Source: RYN-133 sp963754285 (GTDB taxonomy: Bacteria; Actinomycetota; Actinomycetes; Mycobacteriales; Jatrophihabitantaceae). Taken from it: a stretch of 64,000 bases of DNA. Location of the stretch: contig CAVWFN010000006.1 of NCBI GenBank assembly GCA_963754285.1, positions 434,001 through 498,000 of the forward strand, read 5' to 3'. Each line of letters begins with the position of its first letter. Position 1 is the first letter of the stretch. Below are positions 1 to 10,098 of this stretch, piece after piece. A model generated the notes under the pieces. The model saw only the letters and a program-made list of their open reading frames with translations, was not told the DNA's origin and ran no database searches. The position numbers were made by a program, and so were the translations under genes.

Positions 1-695
1 CGTGGCGGGGCGTTCTCGAACGACTCGACCGCGGTCCAGGCGTTCGACAGCCCGACCTCGCCGGCGTCGAGACCGATGTCTTCGAGCGACTTGACCTCGA
101 TGGGCTTGCTCTTGGCGGCCATGATGCCCTTGAACGACGGGTAGCGCGGGTCGTTGATCTTCTCGACCACGCTGATGACCGCGGGCGTCTCGCCCTCGAC
201 CTGCTCGTACCCGTTGTCGGTGACGCGCTCGATCGTGACGGTCGAACCGTCGACGGTCACCTTGCGCGCCTGGGTGAGCTGCGGGCGTCCGAGCACCTCG
301 GCGAGCATCGCCGGCACGACCGACCCACGGGCGTCTGTCGCCTCGGAACCGGCGATCGCGACGTCCCACTCCAGGCCGTCGAGTGCCTTGGCGAGCACCT
401 TGGCCGTCGCGACGGCGTCCGAGCCGTGAATGGCCTCGTCCGAGATGTGGACGGCCTTGTCGGCCCCCATCGACAGCGCCTTGCGGATCGACTCGGTCGC
501 CTTCTCCGGGCCGACGGTCAGGATGGTGACCTCGCCGTCGTGCGCTTCCTTGAGTCGCAGACCTTCTTCGATCGCGAACTCGTCGATGTAGTTGATGACG
601 GGATCCACGGCAGCGCGGTCGACGGTGTTGTCGTCCGCAAGCTTCCGGTCGCCCTCGGTGTCGGGTACCTGCTTCATCAGGACCACGATGTTCAT
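1..695 (-). CDS. etfB: Electron transfer flavoprotein beta subunit (3' end cut off by window edge)
   Basis: EtfB is half of the soluble heterodimeric flavoprotein that carries electrons from acyl-CoA and other flavin dehydrogenases to the respiratory chain. The visible 231 residues begin MNIVVLMKQVPDT and include the family segments VDPVINYIDEFAIEEG, GADKAVHISD and ATDARGSVVP. The family runs to about 260 residues, so only the C-terminal tail lies beyond position 1. The ATG at 693-695 is the natural start; no upstream in-frame start fits the family better. etfA would be expected just outside the left edge. In M. tuberculosis the equivalent fixA (Rv3029c) sits next to the Rv3030 methyltransferase; here the Rv3030-like gene is about 36 kb away. 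Confidence 0.95.
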   Translation of the reverse strand, partial: MNIVVLMKQVPDTEGDRKLADDNTVDRAAVDPVINYIDEFAIEEGLRLKEAHDGEVTILTVGPEKATESIRKALSMGADKAVHISDEAIHGSDAVATAKVLAKALDGLEWDVAIAGSEATDARGSVVPAMLAEVLGRPQLTQARKVTVDGSTVTIERVTDNGYEQVEGETPAVISVVEKINDPRYPSFKGIMAAKSKPIEVKSLEDIGLDAGEVGLSNAWTAVESFENAPP

Positions 696-748
696 GCGTG
701 CGCCGACCTCTCAACAGTGAGTTGCTTTGTGTCGTACTCTGCCAATGT

Positions 749-760
749 TACTGGCGAGTA
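749..760. promoter_or_regulatory. Short palindrome upstream of etfB, candidate operator
   Basis: TACTGGCGAGTA is an inverted repeat (TACT, 4-base centre, AGTA) about 54 bases before the etfB start, inside the 161-base gap that also holds the upstream terminator. It has the size and symmetry of a TetR-type fatty acid regulator site. I cannot name the regulator, and a 4 bp arm could arise by chance. Confidence 0.25.
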
Positions 761-787
761 GCAACATGAGTCCCGCCACCCCCTACG

Positions 788-848
788 CACTTCGACCCTG
801 TAACGGTCGTTGGTGCGGTGTCGCAACAACCATTACAGGGTCAAAGTG
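788..848 (-). terminator. 25 bp stem hairpin downstream of the aldehyde dehydrogenase/DUF779 genes
   Basis: Two 25-base arms (788-812 and 824-848) flank an 11-base loop and match at 22 of 25 positions. All three mismatches are C/T differences that become U-G wobble pairs only in RNA made from the minus strand, so the stem is fully paired in the transcript running out of the DUF779 gene, which ends nine bases upstream. There is no clear U-tract, as is common in high-GC terminators. Confidence 0.65.
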
Positions 849-856
849 GGTGCGGG

Positions 857-1237
857 TCAGACCAGACCGAACTCCTTCAACTCGGCGTCGGTGAGCAGGC
901 GCGAACGGATGAGGAAGCGCACGCCTTCGGGGGCTTCGACCGAGAACCCGCTCCCCCGCCCTTTCACCATGTCGATGGTCATGTGCGTGTGCTTCCAGTA
1001 CTCGTACTGGCTCTGGCTCATGTAGACGGGGATGTCGCGCTCGAGGTCCACGTCCAGGTCGCCGAGGTGGACGTCCGCGTCGCCGAGCAGGAACTCGCCG
1101 TCGGGGAAACACATCGGGGACGAGCCGTCACAACACCCGCCCGACTGATGGAACATCAGCGGACCGTGCTGCTTGGTGAGGCGGCGGAGCATCTCCGCCG
1201 CCTCACCGGTCACATCAACGTGTCTCGTCATCGGCAT
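857..1237 (-). CDS. DUF779 family protein
   Basis: A 126-residue cytosolic protein of the DUF779 family, whose molecular role is not established but which is very often encoded next to acetaldehyde/aldehyde dehydrogenases. The signature FHQSGGCCDGSSPMC (about residues 30-44) carries three cysteines that look like metal or redox ligands, and the C-terminal half holds the typical QYEYWKHTH stretch. The ATG at 1237 lies five bases after the dehydrogenase stop at 1243; ATG at 1231 is an alternative two codons in. The spacing implies cotranscription and probably translational coupling with the dehydrogenase. Length is normal for the family. Confidence 0.9.
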   Translation of the reverse strand: MPMTRHVDVTGEAAEMLRRLTKQHGPLMFHQSGGCCDGSSPMCFPDGEFLLGDADVHLGDLDVDLERDIPVYMSQSQYEYWKHTHMTIDMVKGRGSGFSVEAPEGVRFLIRSRLLTDAELKEFGLV

Positions 1238-1242
1238 CGACT

Positions 1243-2766
<1,524 letters not shown>

Positions 2767-2816
2767 GCCAGCCTCCGAGTGTCGTGGGCATCGGAAGGCC
2801 GACGTTAGGACCGCCG

Positions 2817-2831
2817 ACGTTGCGGCAACGT
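2817..2831. promoter_or_regulatory. Palindrome ACGTTGC-G-GCAACGT in front of the aldehyde dehydrogenase gene
   Basis: A perfect 7+1+7 inverted repeat in the 94-base gap between the GAF regulator and the dehydrogenase, about 50 bases before the dehydrogenase ATG. Position and symmetry suit an activator or repressor operator. The adjacent GAF-domain protein is the obvious candidate ligand, but this is inference. Confidence 0.4.
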
Positions 2832-2860
2832 TGCGTCGTAAGCTCCGCAGAAGCGGACGG

Positions 2861-4099
2861 CTAGCCCTGAGTCAATCCGAGTTCGCGGTCGAGCCGTTGC
2901 AGCTCTATTGCAGCGATCGCGTGCAACGGCGAACCCTGGGTGGCCAGTCGCGCCTGCCGCCGCCACATGTCGAGGTCGTCTGCGCCCCAGCGCGAGCGGG
3001 TCCAGGCGGCCATCAGGTCGACCTCGCCCGACGACAGCACGGCCGCGCGCAACTGCCGCTCGAGTCGTTCGCGTCGCTCGGTCACGCCAGGCGCATCGGA
3101 CTGTGGCAGGAGCGGTCCGCGGTAGGCGCGCAGTGCGTCGCCCGGACGGCCCGCGTCGATAGCGTCGGTGACGGCGCGCCAGTCGCACAGGGCATCGCGC
3201 AGCGCCCCGCGCAGCCGGTACGGACGCGAGTCGAGCAAGTCGTTGCCCAGCAGCGAGCGCAGCCGGGTCAGTTCGGCGCGCGTCGTCGAGGTGCTCACCT
3301 CGTCCGAATACAGCTCGATCGCCAGCTGATCGCCGGTCAGCCCGTCCGGGTGGTCGACGAGGATCACCAGGATCTCGCTGTGCCGCGGCGAGAGCCGCAG
3401 CTGGCGACCGTTCAACGTCAGCTGGCAGTCGGGACGGCCGAGGGCATCGACGGTGACCGACGGCGTGGGCCGCCAGAGTTCGCCCGGAGCGCTGATCGCG
3501 GCGAGGCGGCCGAGCTCGGCCTCGGCCATGCGGGCTGCGGCGCGCACCATCGCGAGGGTCTGCGGAGAGGCGACCGCCTCGGAGCCGGTGACGTCGACGA
3601 TGCCGAGGATGGCTTGCGTCCCCGGGTCGTGGATCGGCGCGGCCGCGCACGTCCAGGGCTGCACCGTGCGCACGAAGTGCTCGGACGCGAGGATCTGCAC
3701 CGGACGGTCGAGCCGCAGCGCTGTCCCAGGGGCGTTCGTGCCGGCATGGCGCTCGTCCCATTGGGCGCCTTCGATGAAGTTGATCTGTTCGGCGCGGGCG
3801 AGGACGTTGGGCCGTCCACAGACCCACAGCAACTGGCCGTGCGCATCGCCGACGGCCATCACGCTGTCGCATTCCTCGGCCGCCCGGCCGAGGACGTCAT
3901 AGAGGAGCGGGAACACCCGCGACAGCGGATGGGCCTCGCGGTAATCGGTCAGGTCGCTGCCCTGGGCGAACACCGGAACCGCTACATCGTCGGCGTCCAC
4001 TCCGGCCCGGGCCGAGAATCGCCACGAGTCGGCGACGATGTCGCGGACGTCGGCCGGGATGGTGCCCGATTCGAGGAACTTTTCGTGGGCATGGCGCAC
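2861..4099 (-). CDS. GAF-domain transcriptional regulator (AcoR-like sensor with winged-helix tail)
   Basis: A 412-residue regulator. The N-terminal 90 residues match the AcoR-type leader, residues about 90-220 form a GAF sensor domain (conserved stretches WDERHAGTNAPGTALRL and HDPGTQAILGIVDVTG), and the C-terminal third looks like a winged-helix DNA-binding domain (LSPRHSEILVILVDHPDGL, then RAELTRLRSLLG). Unlike classical AcoR it lacks a sigma-54 AAA+ module, as usual in actinobacteria. It is transcribed in the same direction as the aldehyde dehydrogenase 94 bases downstream, which it probably controls in response to a small metabolite. The ATG start is chosen from the family N-terminus. Confidence 0.85.
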   Translation of the reverse strand: MRHAHEKFLESGTIPADVRDIVADSWRFSARAGVDADDVAVPVFAQGSDLTDYREAHPLSRVFPLLYDVLGRAAEECDSVMAVGDAHGQLLWVCGRPNVLARAEQINFIEGAQWDERHAGTNAPGTALRLDRPVQILASEHFVRTVQPWTCAAAPIHDPGTQAILGIVDVTGSEAVASPQTLAMVRAAARMAEAELGRLAAISAPGELWRPTPSVTVDALGRPDCQLTLNGRQLRLSPRHSEILVILVDHPDGLTGDQLAIELYSDEVSTSTTRAELTRLRSLLGNDLLDSRPYRLRGALRDALCDWRAVTDAIDAGRPGDALRAYRGPLLPQSDAPGVTERRERLERQLRAAVLSSGEVDLMAAWTRSRWGADDLDMWRRQARLATQGSPLHAIAAIELQRLDRELGLTQG

Positions 4100-4210
4100 C
4101 GTGCGGACGGCGTCCGCTCCCGGCGTCCTCGTCGTCTGCTTCGTGGCCTCGATGCCGACGATGTTATCCCGGTCACGCTGGGCTCATCCGATGAACCTGC
4201 TTTGCCTTGC

Positions 4211-6643
4211 CTACTGGAACGGCACGACCTCGCCCGACAGGTTGCCCGCCAGTCCGGTGCCGTCGCTGAACGAAGCGACTGCCTGGGTGTTGGCCAAGTT
4301 GGCCGACTGGGTCGGCTGCCAGACCGAGCCCGTCCAGCTGTAGGCGTTGCCGAAGTCGCCGACGGCCAGACACGCGGACGAGCTGCCGCAGTCGACCTTG
4401 TCGAGCGTGCCGCCATCAGTGAGGTTCATCGTCGTCCACGTCGAGCCGTTCCAGCGGTAGGCGAAGCCAGCACTGCCGACCGCCACACAGAACGTGCTGG
4501 TCGGGCACGAGATCGCCTGCACTTGATCGGAATTCGCCGCAGCGCCGGTCGGGGCGAGCGAGGTCGCGGTCGCCGGGTCGCCGGTCAGGTCGAACGCATC
4601 GCCGGTGTAGGTGGCGATCATGCACTGGTTCTGGTTCGGCACGCAGGACAGCGCCGAGATCGAGTCGCCCGATGCGATCGGGACGCTGATCGGTGTGGTG
4701 TCCCAGCCCTCGCCGGACGTCCATCGGTAGGCCGTGTCGTTCGAGACCGCGTAACAGAGGTCGGCAGACGCGCACGAGACGCCGAGCAGGAAGCCCTTAG
4801 CCGAACTAGTCGCCGTCGAGAGCGTTCCCGACGTGTCGGTGAAGAACCGGCCCTGGGTGGTGATTGCCATGCAGAACGACGTCGTCGGACACGATGCGGA
4901 CGTCAGCTGGTCGCCGGCCAGGCCGAGATCGGTCACCGAGCCCCAAGCACCACCGTCGCGGATCACGGCGGATCCGCCGTCGCTCGCGAAGCAATGGGTC
5001 GCGTCAGCGCACGAGAGGATCGTGATGCCCTTGTGCACCGTGACAAGCGGCGTCGGTGTCTGCCAGGTCGAGTCGCTCAATTCAAGAGTCGACGACGTCC
5101 CGTCCTGGTTGCTTGTCGCGCAATACGACGTGTTGCACGAGATTGCGAGGAAATCGCTGCCTTGGGCGACGCTCTGATGCCAGCCGTTCGTGTCGAGCGT
5201 GTAGGCGTGGTCGACGGCGTCGACCGCGACGCAGGTGATCACGCTGGGCACGCACGACACCGCGGGCACGGTCGCCCCGGACGCGAGCAGTTGCGCTGCA
5301 CCCCACGATCCGCCGCTGTAGACGAACGCACGGCCGTCGAAGTCGGCGCTGGTGTCGGTGAGGACGCACGCGAAGGTGCTGGCGTAGTCGTGGCACGACA
5401 GCGCGGTCGGTGTGCCGTCGGCGTCCGTGGTCTGGACGAGCGACCACGCGTTGTGCGGGGCACTGGTGCTGTAGGTGAACCCGCGGACATGGTTGTCGCC
5501 GTCGACGGCCTCGCATTGGGCGCTACTGCCGTTGGACGGCCCGGCGCACGAGAGCTCTGCGGCTCCGGCACTGGAGGGGGAAGGCGTCTTGGCGGTGATC
5601 TGGGCGCCGCTGGGCAGGCGCAGGGCGCCCCAGCTGCTTCCGTTCCAGATCGTGTAGTCGCTGAAGGTGTCCTGCGCGATGCAGAAGGTCGTGCTCGTGC
5701 ACGCGACCGTCACGAGCGGGCCGCCGAAGTATTGCGTCATGATCGCCGACGCCTGCCACTTCGTCCCGTTGTAGGTGAGCGCATGCCCGTGCTTGTCGAC
5801 AGCGGCGCAGAAGTTGTCGACGGGGCACGACAGGTCCTCGACCGCGACGCCAGGCGAGATCGTCGCGCCCTGGTTCGTCCAGGTTGCGGTCGGCGTGGCA
5901 CGGGTCAAGAAGTTGTTGAACGGGTCGATCGCGTAACACTGCTGATCCGGACACGACAGCAGGGCCGGGTCGCCTTGTGACGCATCGATCGTGGTCGGCG
6001 CCTGCCACCACCGGCGGTAGGTGAACGCGCTGTTCTTGGTGGCGGTGCCGCCGGGCGAGGTCACCGAGATGTTCACCGCGCCGGGCGCGTGGGTCGGGCT
6101 GGTGAAGCCGATTTTCGTGGCGGTCTCGTAGGTGACATTGCTGATCGTGCGGCCCGCGAACATGACCGTCATACCGGTGCGGAAGTTGGTTCCGGTCACG
6201 GTGAGCGCGGAGCCCCCGGTGTCCGGCCCCCACGACACGTTGCTGCCCGAGTACTGCGTCTCGACCGACGTGACGGTCGGTTTCGCGACGTAGGTGAAGC
6301 CGTCGGCGGCGTTCGATGCGGACGTGCCGTGCGTGGTGACGATGTGGACGTTGGCTCGTCCCGCCGCGCCCTTAGGAGCTGTCGCAGTGACCTTGGTGGA
6401 CGAGACGACGGTGATCTTCGACGCCGCGGTCGTGCCGAAGGTGACCCTCGACCTGGTGAGTCCGCTGAACCCGGTGCCGGTGATGGTGACGCGGGTGCCA
6501 CCGGCCGTAGGTCCGGATCGAGGCGAGACCGCCGTGACCTTGGGTGCTGCCACAGCCGCAGCTGCCGCCGGCGTCGCCGCCGCGGCGGCCACCAGCACGA
6601 GAGCTGAGATGAAGGCTGGGTACGTGGCAGCGCGACGGACCAT
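4211..6643 (-). CDS. Secreted IPT/TIG protein with 14-unit Cys-paired propeller-like repeats
   Basis: A secreted protein of 810 residues. The ATG at 6643 has an excellent ribosome site (GGAGG, 7 bases) and opens a signal peptide ending in an Ala run near residue 33. Two IPT/TIG immunoglobulin-like domains follow (about 36-118 and 119-212). The rest consists of units of 40-50 residues, 13 of which contain a cysteine pair of the form SC-x(4-11)-C followed by a hydrophobic strand (for example LSCPVDNFC, ISCPTSTFC) and a W-rich strand; a last unit lacks the cysteines. This pattern suggests disulfide-stitched beta-propeller blades. No catalytic motif is visible, so an extracellular binding or adhesion role is inferred. 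Upstream starts (to 6787) would bury the signal peptide. Confidence 0.85.
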   Translation of the reverse strand: MVRRAATYPAFISALVLVAAAAATPAAAAAVAAPKVTAVSPRSGPTAGGTRVTITGTGFSGLTRSRVTFGTTAASKITVVSSTKVTATAPKGAAGRANVHIVTTHGTSASNAADGFTYVAKPTVTSVETQYSGSNVSWGPDTGGSALTVTGTNFRTGMTVMFAGRTISNVTYETATKIGFTSPTHAPGAVNISVTSPGGTATKNSAFTYRRWWQAPTTIDASQGDPALLSCPDQQCYAIDPFNNFLTRATPTATWTNQGATISPGVAVEDLSCPVDNFCAAVDKHGHALTYNGTKWQASAIMTQYFGGPLVTVACTSTTFCIAQDTFSDYTIWNGSSWGALRLPSGAQITAKTPSPSSAGAAELSCAGPSNGSSAQCEAVDGDNHVRGFTYSTSAPHNAWSLVQTTDADGTPTALSCHDYASTFACVLTDTSADFDGRAFVYSGGSWGAAQLLASGATVPAVSCVPSVITCVAVDAVDHAYTLDTNGWHQSVAQGSDFLAISCNTSYCATSNQDGTSSTLELSDSTWQTPTPLVTVHKGITILSCADATHCFASDGGSAVIRDGGAWGSVTDLGLAGDQLTSASCPTTSFCMAITTQGRFFTDTSGTLSTATSSAKGFLLGVSCASADLCYAVSNDTAYRWTSGEGWDTTPISVPIASGDSISALSCVPNQNQCMIATYTGDAFDLTGDPATATSLAPTGAAANSDQVQAISCPTSTFCVAVGSAGFAYRWNGSTWTTMNLTDGGTLDKVDCGSSSACLAVGDFGNAYSWTGSVWQPTQSANLANTQAVASFSDGTGLAGNLSGEVVPFQ

Positions 6644-6677
6644 GCGGGGGCCTCCAACGATCGGCGTCGTGCTGAAG

Positions 6678-7118
6678 CTAGCCCGCCAAAGCTGCGTCCA
6701 GCGTGATATCGACGCCGGCCAGTGCCTTGCTGATCGGGCAGCCGGCCTTGGCGGCCTGCGCAGCCTTCTCGAAGCCCTCGGCGTCAAGCCCGTCGACCTT
6801 GCCCCGGACGGTGATCTTGATGCCGGTCAGCTTGAATCCGCCGTCCGGGTCAGGACCGAGCGAGACGTCGGCCTGGACGTCGAGCGACTGCGGAGTACCG
6901 CCCGCATTGGCGAGCAGCGACGACAGCTGCATCGCGTAGCAGGACGAGTGCGCCGCGGCGACGAGTTCCTCCGGGCTGGTCGTGCCGTCGGCGTTGTCGG
7001 CCGCGCGCTTCGGGAACGAAACCTCGTAACTCCCGACCCCTGAACTCGTCAGCTCGACCTGGCCAGAGCCTTCCTGCAGGGTGCCGGTCCAAGCGGTGCG
7101 TGCGGTACGAGTGGGCAC
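6678..7118 (-). CDS. osmC: OsmC family peroxiredoxin
   Basis: A 146-residue OsmC-type thiol peroxidase that reduces organic hydroperoxides. The two redox cysteines are visible in AAHSSCYAMQLS (about residue 60) and KAGCPISKAL (about 125), and TTSPEELVAAAH is a family hallmark. Translation starts at a GTG (7118) preceded by AAGGAG; longer open frames upstream are non-homologous. It stands alone, 35 bases from the SDR gene upstream and 34 bases before the IPT protein start, all on the minus strand. Length matches the family. Confidence 0.93.
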   Translation of the reverse strand: MPTRTARTAWTGTLQEGSGQVELTSSGVGSYEVSFPKRAADNADGTTSPEELVAAAHSSCYAMQLSSLLANAGGTPQSLDVQADVSLGPDPDGGFKLTGIKITVRGKVDGLDAEGFEKAAQAAKAGCPISKALAGVDITLDAALAG

Positions 7119-7153
7119 GGTGTTCTCCTTCGTCGGCGGTATCGCTTTCGAGC

Positions 7154-7912
7154 CTACGCACGCTGCGCGGACCGCACCTCGGCGATCGAATTGCCGCCGT
7201 CGACCACGATCACCTGGCCGGTCACGTACGACGCCTGCGGTGAGGTGAGGAACTCGATGACTGCGGCAACCTCGTCCGCGGTTCCCGGTCGGCGCATCGG
7301 TGTCGCCGCCCCGGCCGCGAGCTCGTGCGCCGGTGACGTCTCGGTCTCGATCCACCCCGGGGCGACCGCGTTGACCGTGATCGCGTGCGGTGCGAGATCC
7401 AGTGCTGCCGACCTCGTCAGGCCGGTCAGCGCGGCCTTGGCCGAGTGGTACGCGACGTCGTCCCCGAACGCCATGACCGGTCCCGACACCGAACTGACCG
7501 TCACGATCCGTCCGTAGCCGCGCTCGATCATGTGCGGCACAGCGGCGCGCGTGACGTGGAACGCGGTGTCGAGGTTGCGCGCGACCGACGCGTGCCACTG
7601 CTCGTCGGTGATAGTCGCGATGGACGCGGCCTCGTCCGGATCGCTGATCGCCGTCATGCCGGCGTTGTTCACGACGACGTCGATGCGACCGAAGCGCTCG
7701 ATCGCGATCGCGACCATGCGGTCTGCCTCGGTGCGCGCCGTGAGATCGCCGGTCGTCCAGACGACGTCGGCGCCCAACGACTCCGCACGGTCTCTAATCC
7801 GCTCGGTCGTCGACGTGATCAGCAGGTTCATGCCCGCGCCGTGCAGACGTCGCGCCGTCGCGAAGCCGATACCGGACGGGCTGCCCGCTCCGGTCACGAT
7901 CGCAACAGTCAT
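7154..7912 (-). CDS. SDR family NAD(P)-dependent oxidoreductase
   Basis: A 252-residue classical short-chain dehydrogenase of the FabG-like group. It has the nucleotide-binding turn TGAGSPSGIG near the N-terminus, NNAG at about 90, catalytic Ser in VSSVSG, the YHSAK catalytic Tyr-Lys pair, and the C-terminal family run SYVTGQVIVVDGG. The ATG at 7912 overlaps the stop of the upstream Gfo/Idh gene in an ATGA junction, so the two are an operon and may act on the same sugar or hydroxy substrate. The substrate cannot be read from sequence. Confidence 0.93.
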   Translation of the reverse strand: MTVAIVTGAGSPSGIGFATARRLHGAGMNLLITSTTERIRDRAESLGADVVWTTGDLTARTEADRMVAIAIERFGRIDVVVNNAGMTAISDPDEAASIATITDEQWHASVARNLDTAFHVTRAAVPHMIERGYGRIVTVSSVSGPVMAFGDDVAYHSAKAALTGLTRSAALDLAPHAITVNAVAPGWIETETSPAHELAAGAATPMRRPGTADEVAAVIEFLTSPQASYVTGQVIVVDGGNSIAEVRSAQRA

Positions 7913-8859
7913 GTGCGCGCTGCGGCAGCGATCAGGTCGAGCGCGCGGGCGTTGCCGAACGAATCGGTGGTGGCGAGATGACGTGGCTGCTCTTCGCCTC
8001 GGATCACCGCCTGGATGTGCTCGACTCCGCACTGGAACGCCGGACGCGGGTCGGCCGTCCACTCTTGAACTGCGCTGCCGTTCACCCACAACGTCACGGT
8101 GCTGTCGGGTCGCGGGTGGAAGGGGTTGACGATGCGCAACTCTCCCGCGTCGCCGATGACACGGGTGTAGGTCGACGGCGCACCGCGCATGCCCGCCGAG
8201 AGCAGCAGTCGCTGCTCGTCGGGAAAGTCGAGCACGGCGGCGATCTCGGCGTCGACCCCGTGCTCCACGAATGCGCGTGCCGCCACGTCGGTCGGTTCGG
8301 ACCCGAACAACAAGCGGCCCAGCCGTACGCAGTAACACCCGACGTCGCGCAGCGCTCCGCCGCCGAGCGCCGACTGCCAGCGGATGTTGCCGGCTTCGGG
8401 GGCGGTGAAGTGGAATTCGGACACGATCTCGCGCACACGGCCCAGCCGCTCGAGCTGACTCCGAACGAGGTCGGTCTGCGGATGGAACGGGAAGACGAAC
8501 GATTCCCACAACAATGCATCGGCCGGGACGGCGGCGAGCAGGCGCCCCGTGTCGGTGGTGTCGACACCGAGCGGCTTCTCGCACAGCACCGCACGACCGG
8601 TCGACACCGCCCGCGCCGCCCACGTGGTGTGCTCGTTGTTCGGCAGCGCGATGTAGATCGCGTCGATGTCGTCCGCGCCCACTGCGTCCGCGTAGTCGGC
8701 GACCCGGTCGACCTGGTTCGCGGTCGCCCAGTCGCGCGCACGATCAGGACTCCTGCTCCCGACGACGACGGCGCGTCCGCCGGCAGCGCGCATCGCCGGC
8801 AGAAACGACTTGGCCGCAATGTTGGCCGTCCCCAGCACTGCCCACCGCGTCTGGCTCAT
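7909..8859 (-). CDS. Gfo/Idh/MocA family oxidoreductase
   Basis: A 316-residue NAD(P)-dependent sugar or polyol dehydrogenase. The N-terminal Rossmann fold begins WAVLGTANIAAKSFLPA, and the CEKPLGVDT segment (about 92-100) holds the family's catalytic lysine. The C-terminal half is the mixed sheet typical of the family, including GCYCVRLGRLL. It shares a 4-base overlap with the downstream SDR. It diverges from the MetE-like gene at 8927 across a 67-base spacer. The substrate is unknown. Confidence 0.92.
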   Translation of the reverse strand: MSQTRWAVLGTANIAAKSFLPAMRAAGGRAVVVGSRSPDRARDWATANQVDRVADYADAVGADDIDAIYIALPNNEHTTWAARAVSTGRAVLCEKPLGVDTTDTGRLLAAVPADALLWESFVFPFHPQTDLVRSQLERLGRVREIVSEFHFTAPEAGNIRWQSALGGGALRDVGCYCVRLGRLLFGSEPTDVAARAFVEHGVDAEIAAVLDFPDEQRLLLSAGMRGAPSTYTRVIGDAGELRIVNPFHPRPDSTVTLWVNGSAVQEWTADPRPAFQCGVEHIQAVIRGEEQPRHLATTDSFGNARALDLIAAAART

Positions 8860-8926
8860 GATGCGTGTCTACCGCACGCGAGCTCTGTCGCGTGGGGGGC
8901 CATGGCGATGGGGGCATAGTGGAGCC

Positions 8927-10048
8927 ATGACGACTGCGCTCACACCTCCCCCGTTCCGAGGCGATCACGTCGGCAGTCTGTTGCGGCCGAAGAACCTGCT
9001 GCAGGCGCGCGAGGAACATGCGGCAGGACGCATGTCGCTCGAGGAATTGCGCGCCGTCGAGGACGACGCGATCCGCGACGTGGTGCGGATGCAGGAGGAC
9101 ATCGGCATGCCGGCCGCGACCGACGGCGAGTTCCGGCGCACGTCGTGGCACATGGACTTCATCTATCAACTCGACGGCATCAGCAAGACCGACGAGAAGA
9201 TCGAGGTGCACTTCCGCAACTCCGACGGAGATCTCGACTTCACCTCGGCTGCGCTCAAGGTCGACGCGAAGGTCGACATCGGCGAGCCGATCTTCGGCGC
9301 CGATTTCCAGTTCCTGCAGTCGGTGGTCGGCACGGCCGTCCCGAAGCTCACGATCCCGTCGCCGAGCATGGTGCACTACCGCGGCGGTGCTGCCGCGATC
9401 GACAAGTCGGTCTACCCCGACGAGGACGAGTTCTGGTCAGATCTCTCGGCCGCGTACGCCAAGCAGGTGGCAGGTATCGCCGAGCTCGGCGGCACCTATC
9501 TGCAACTCGACGACACATCGCTCGCGTACCTGAACGATCCGACCCAGCGTGAGCTGCTGACCTCTCAAGGGCGTGATGCCGAGCATCAGCACGAGCGCTA
9601 CATCCGGCAGATCAACTCCGCGATCGAGGGCCGTCCCGACTCGCTGCACGTCACCACGCACATGTGTCGCGGCAACTATCGGTCGTCCTGGGCGGCTGAG
9701 GGCGGCTACGACTTCGTCGCCGAAGCGCTGTTCGGGCAGCTCGACGTCGACGGGTTCTTCCTCGAGTACGACGACGCCCGGTCAGGCGACTTCTCGCCGT
9801 TGCGTTTCGTCCCGCCGGGCAAGTTCGTCGTGCTCGGCCTCATCACCACCAAGCGTCCCGAACTCGAGTCGAAGGACGACCTGAAGCGCCGCGTCGACGA
9901 GGCCGCCAAGTTCGTCCCCCTCGAGCAGCTGTGCTTGTCGCCTCAGTGCGGCTTCTCGTCCACGGTCGAAGGCAATGCCCTCACCCGCGACGAGCAGATC
10001 GCGAAGCTGCGGCTGGTGGTCGAGACCGCCGCGGAGATCTGGGCCTAG
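8927..10048 (+). CDS. Cobalamin-independent methionine synthase family protein (MetE C-terminal domain, YxjG type)
   Basis: A 373-residue single-barrel protein matching the catalytic C-terminal half of MetE and lacking the N-terminal barrel of full-length MetE. Zinc ligands are visible: His and Cys in THMCRGNYRS (about 245) and a late Cys in SPQCGFSST (about 345). Such short forms (YxjG/YxjH-like) are thought to transfer methyl groups to homocysteine from small methyl donors rather than polyglutamylated folate; that is family knowledge. The ATG at 8927 follows a GGAG ribosome site. The gene ends at a strong bidirectional hairpin. No cobalamin or SAM riboswitch is seen in the short upstream gap. 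Confidence 0.9.
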   Translation: MTTALTPPPFRGDHVGSLLRPKNLLQAREEHAAGRMSLEELRAVEDDAIRDVVRMQEDIGMPAATDGEFRRTSWHMDFIYQLDGISKTDEKIEVHFRNSDGDLDFTSAALKVDAKVDIGEPIFGADFQFLQSVVGTAVPKLTIPSPSMVHYRGGAAAIDKSVYPDEDEFWSDLSAAYAKQVAGIAELGGTYLQLDDTSLAYLNDPTQRELLTSQGRDAEHQHERYIRQINSAIEGRPDSLHVTTHMCRGNYRSSWAAEGGYDFVAEALFGQLDVDGFFLEYDDARSGDFSPLRFVPPGKFVVLGLITTKRPELESKDDLKRRVDEAAKFVPLEQLCLSPQCGFSSTVEGNALTRDEQIAKLRLVVETAAEIWA

Positions 10049-10055
10049 TCGGGGT

Positions 10056-10095
10056 CCCCGCGGAATCGACACGCTTTCCAGTCGATTTCGTGGGG
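10056..10095. terminator. Hairpin between convergent MetE-like and LLM genes
   Basis: Arms of 15 bases (10056-10070 and 10081-10095) flank a 10-base loop with two mismatches, both G-U wobbles in plus-strand RNA. It sits 7 bases after one stop and 3 bases before the other, as expected for a shared terminator. Confidence 0.7.
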
Positions 10096-10098
10096 TGA

